Assembly (NCBI GenBank): GCA_950295325.1
Contig: OX485804.1
Coordinates: 46,686,001 to 46,750,000, forward strand
Direction of reading: 5' to 3'
From: Polytrichum commune
Taxonomy: Eukaryota; Streptophyta; Polytrichopsida; Polytrichales; Polytrichaceae
DNA length: 64,000 nt
Shown here: positions 63,704 through 64,000 of the stretch, one piece after another
Position numbering within the stretch: the stretch's first letter is position 1
How the letters are laid out: each line of letters starts with the position of its first letter
Notes under the pieces: generated by a model
Told to the model about the DNA's origin: nothing
What the model saw: only the letters and a program-made list of their open reading frames with translations
Databases searched by the model: none
Translations under genes and position numbers: made by a program

Positions 63704-64000
63704 CCTCCCTACTTGAACGGACCAATACCAATGTGACATCAACATTCCATTCCGTTTCTTAATGACATATGGGGACTCACCTCTAATAAGGGTGCATCAA
63801 GGACATATAGTACTTCAAACTTGTAATATCTATATATAGAAATTATTAATAGACTTTCTATCCCTTCCACCTTCTAATATGAGTCTTACAAGTTTGAAAG
63901 CTATATGTTTAACTATGAACCCCCAAAAAAAGATTCTACATACTTGAAGAAGGTGCTATCAAGGTGACATCAATGTTATGTATATGCTAAGTAATGGAAA

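Larger units (their letters stand above)
57167..64000. other. Repeat-rich, mostly non-coding 3' flank
   Basis: Holds dispersed repeats (58433-58780, 60300-60565, 62380-62530), a terminal inverted-repeat element (63313-63703) and the isolated coding-like segments described separately. No complete gene is supported. Confidence 0.6.

Overview
The window is nuclear DNA of a green plant (streptophyte). It has intron-rich genes with GT-AG splice sites, long AT-rich gene-poor flanks full of small inverted-repeat elements, and a CBL-interacting protein kinase (CIPK), a family of the plant calcium-signalling system. It also carries a near-complete DNA-PKcs gene. Arabidopsis and, as far as I know, flowering plants in general lack this gene, so I infer a non-flowering lineage (bryophyte, lycophyte, fern or streptophyte alga). 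The species cannot be fixed from the sequence.

Layout: 1-3.5 kb holds repeats and nested miniature inverted-repeat elements (MITEs). 3544-8738 (minus) is a CIPK gene of 14 coding exons, every junction resolved, giving about 443 residues. 9-17.5 kb is gene-poor, with MITEs, hairpins, microsatellites and dispersed repeat copies. 18020-44872 (plus) is DNA-PKcs, about 39 exons and about 4,100 residues, with N-terminal HEAT solenoid, autophosphorylation-cluster linkers, FAT, PI3K-like kinase and FATC domains. One intron is a clear U12-type AT-AC intron. 46344-57166 (plus) is a gene for a coiled-coil protein of about 1,220 residues that I do not recognise. 57.2-64 kb is mostly repeats with a few coding-like segments that may be further exons of the coiled-coil gene or decayed pieces of something else.

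The three genes are separate transcription units and I see no sign that they work together. The CIPK is expected to act with CBL calcium sensors in ion homeostasis. DNA-PKcs is expected to act with Ku70/80 in non-homologous end joining in the nucleus. The third gene looks like a structural or scaffolding protein.

Exon coordinates come from reading splice sites and keeping reading phase through each junction. For DNA-PKcs they also rest on recalled similarity to the vertebrate protein. Two short stretches of the DNA-PKcs N-terminal half (about 20351-20857 and 21974-23010) stay unresolved.
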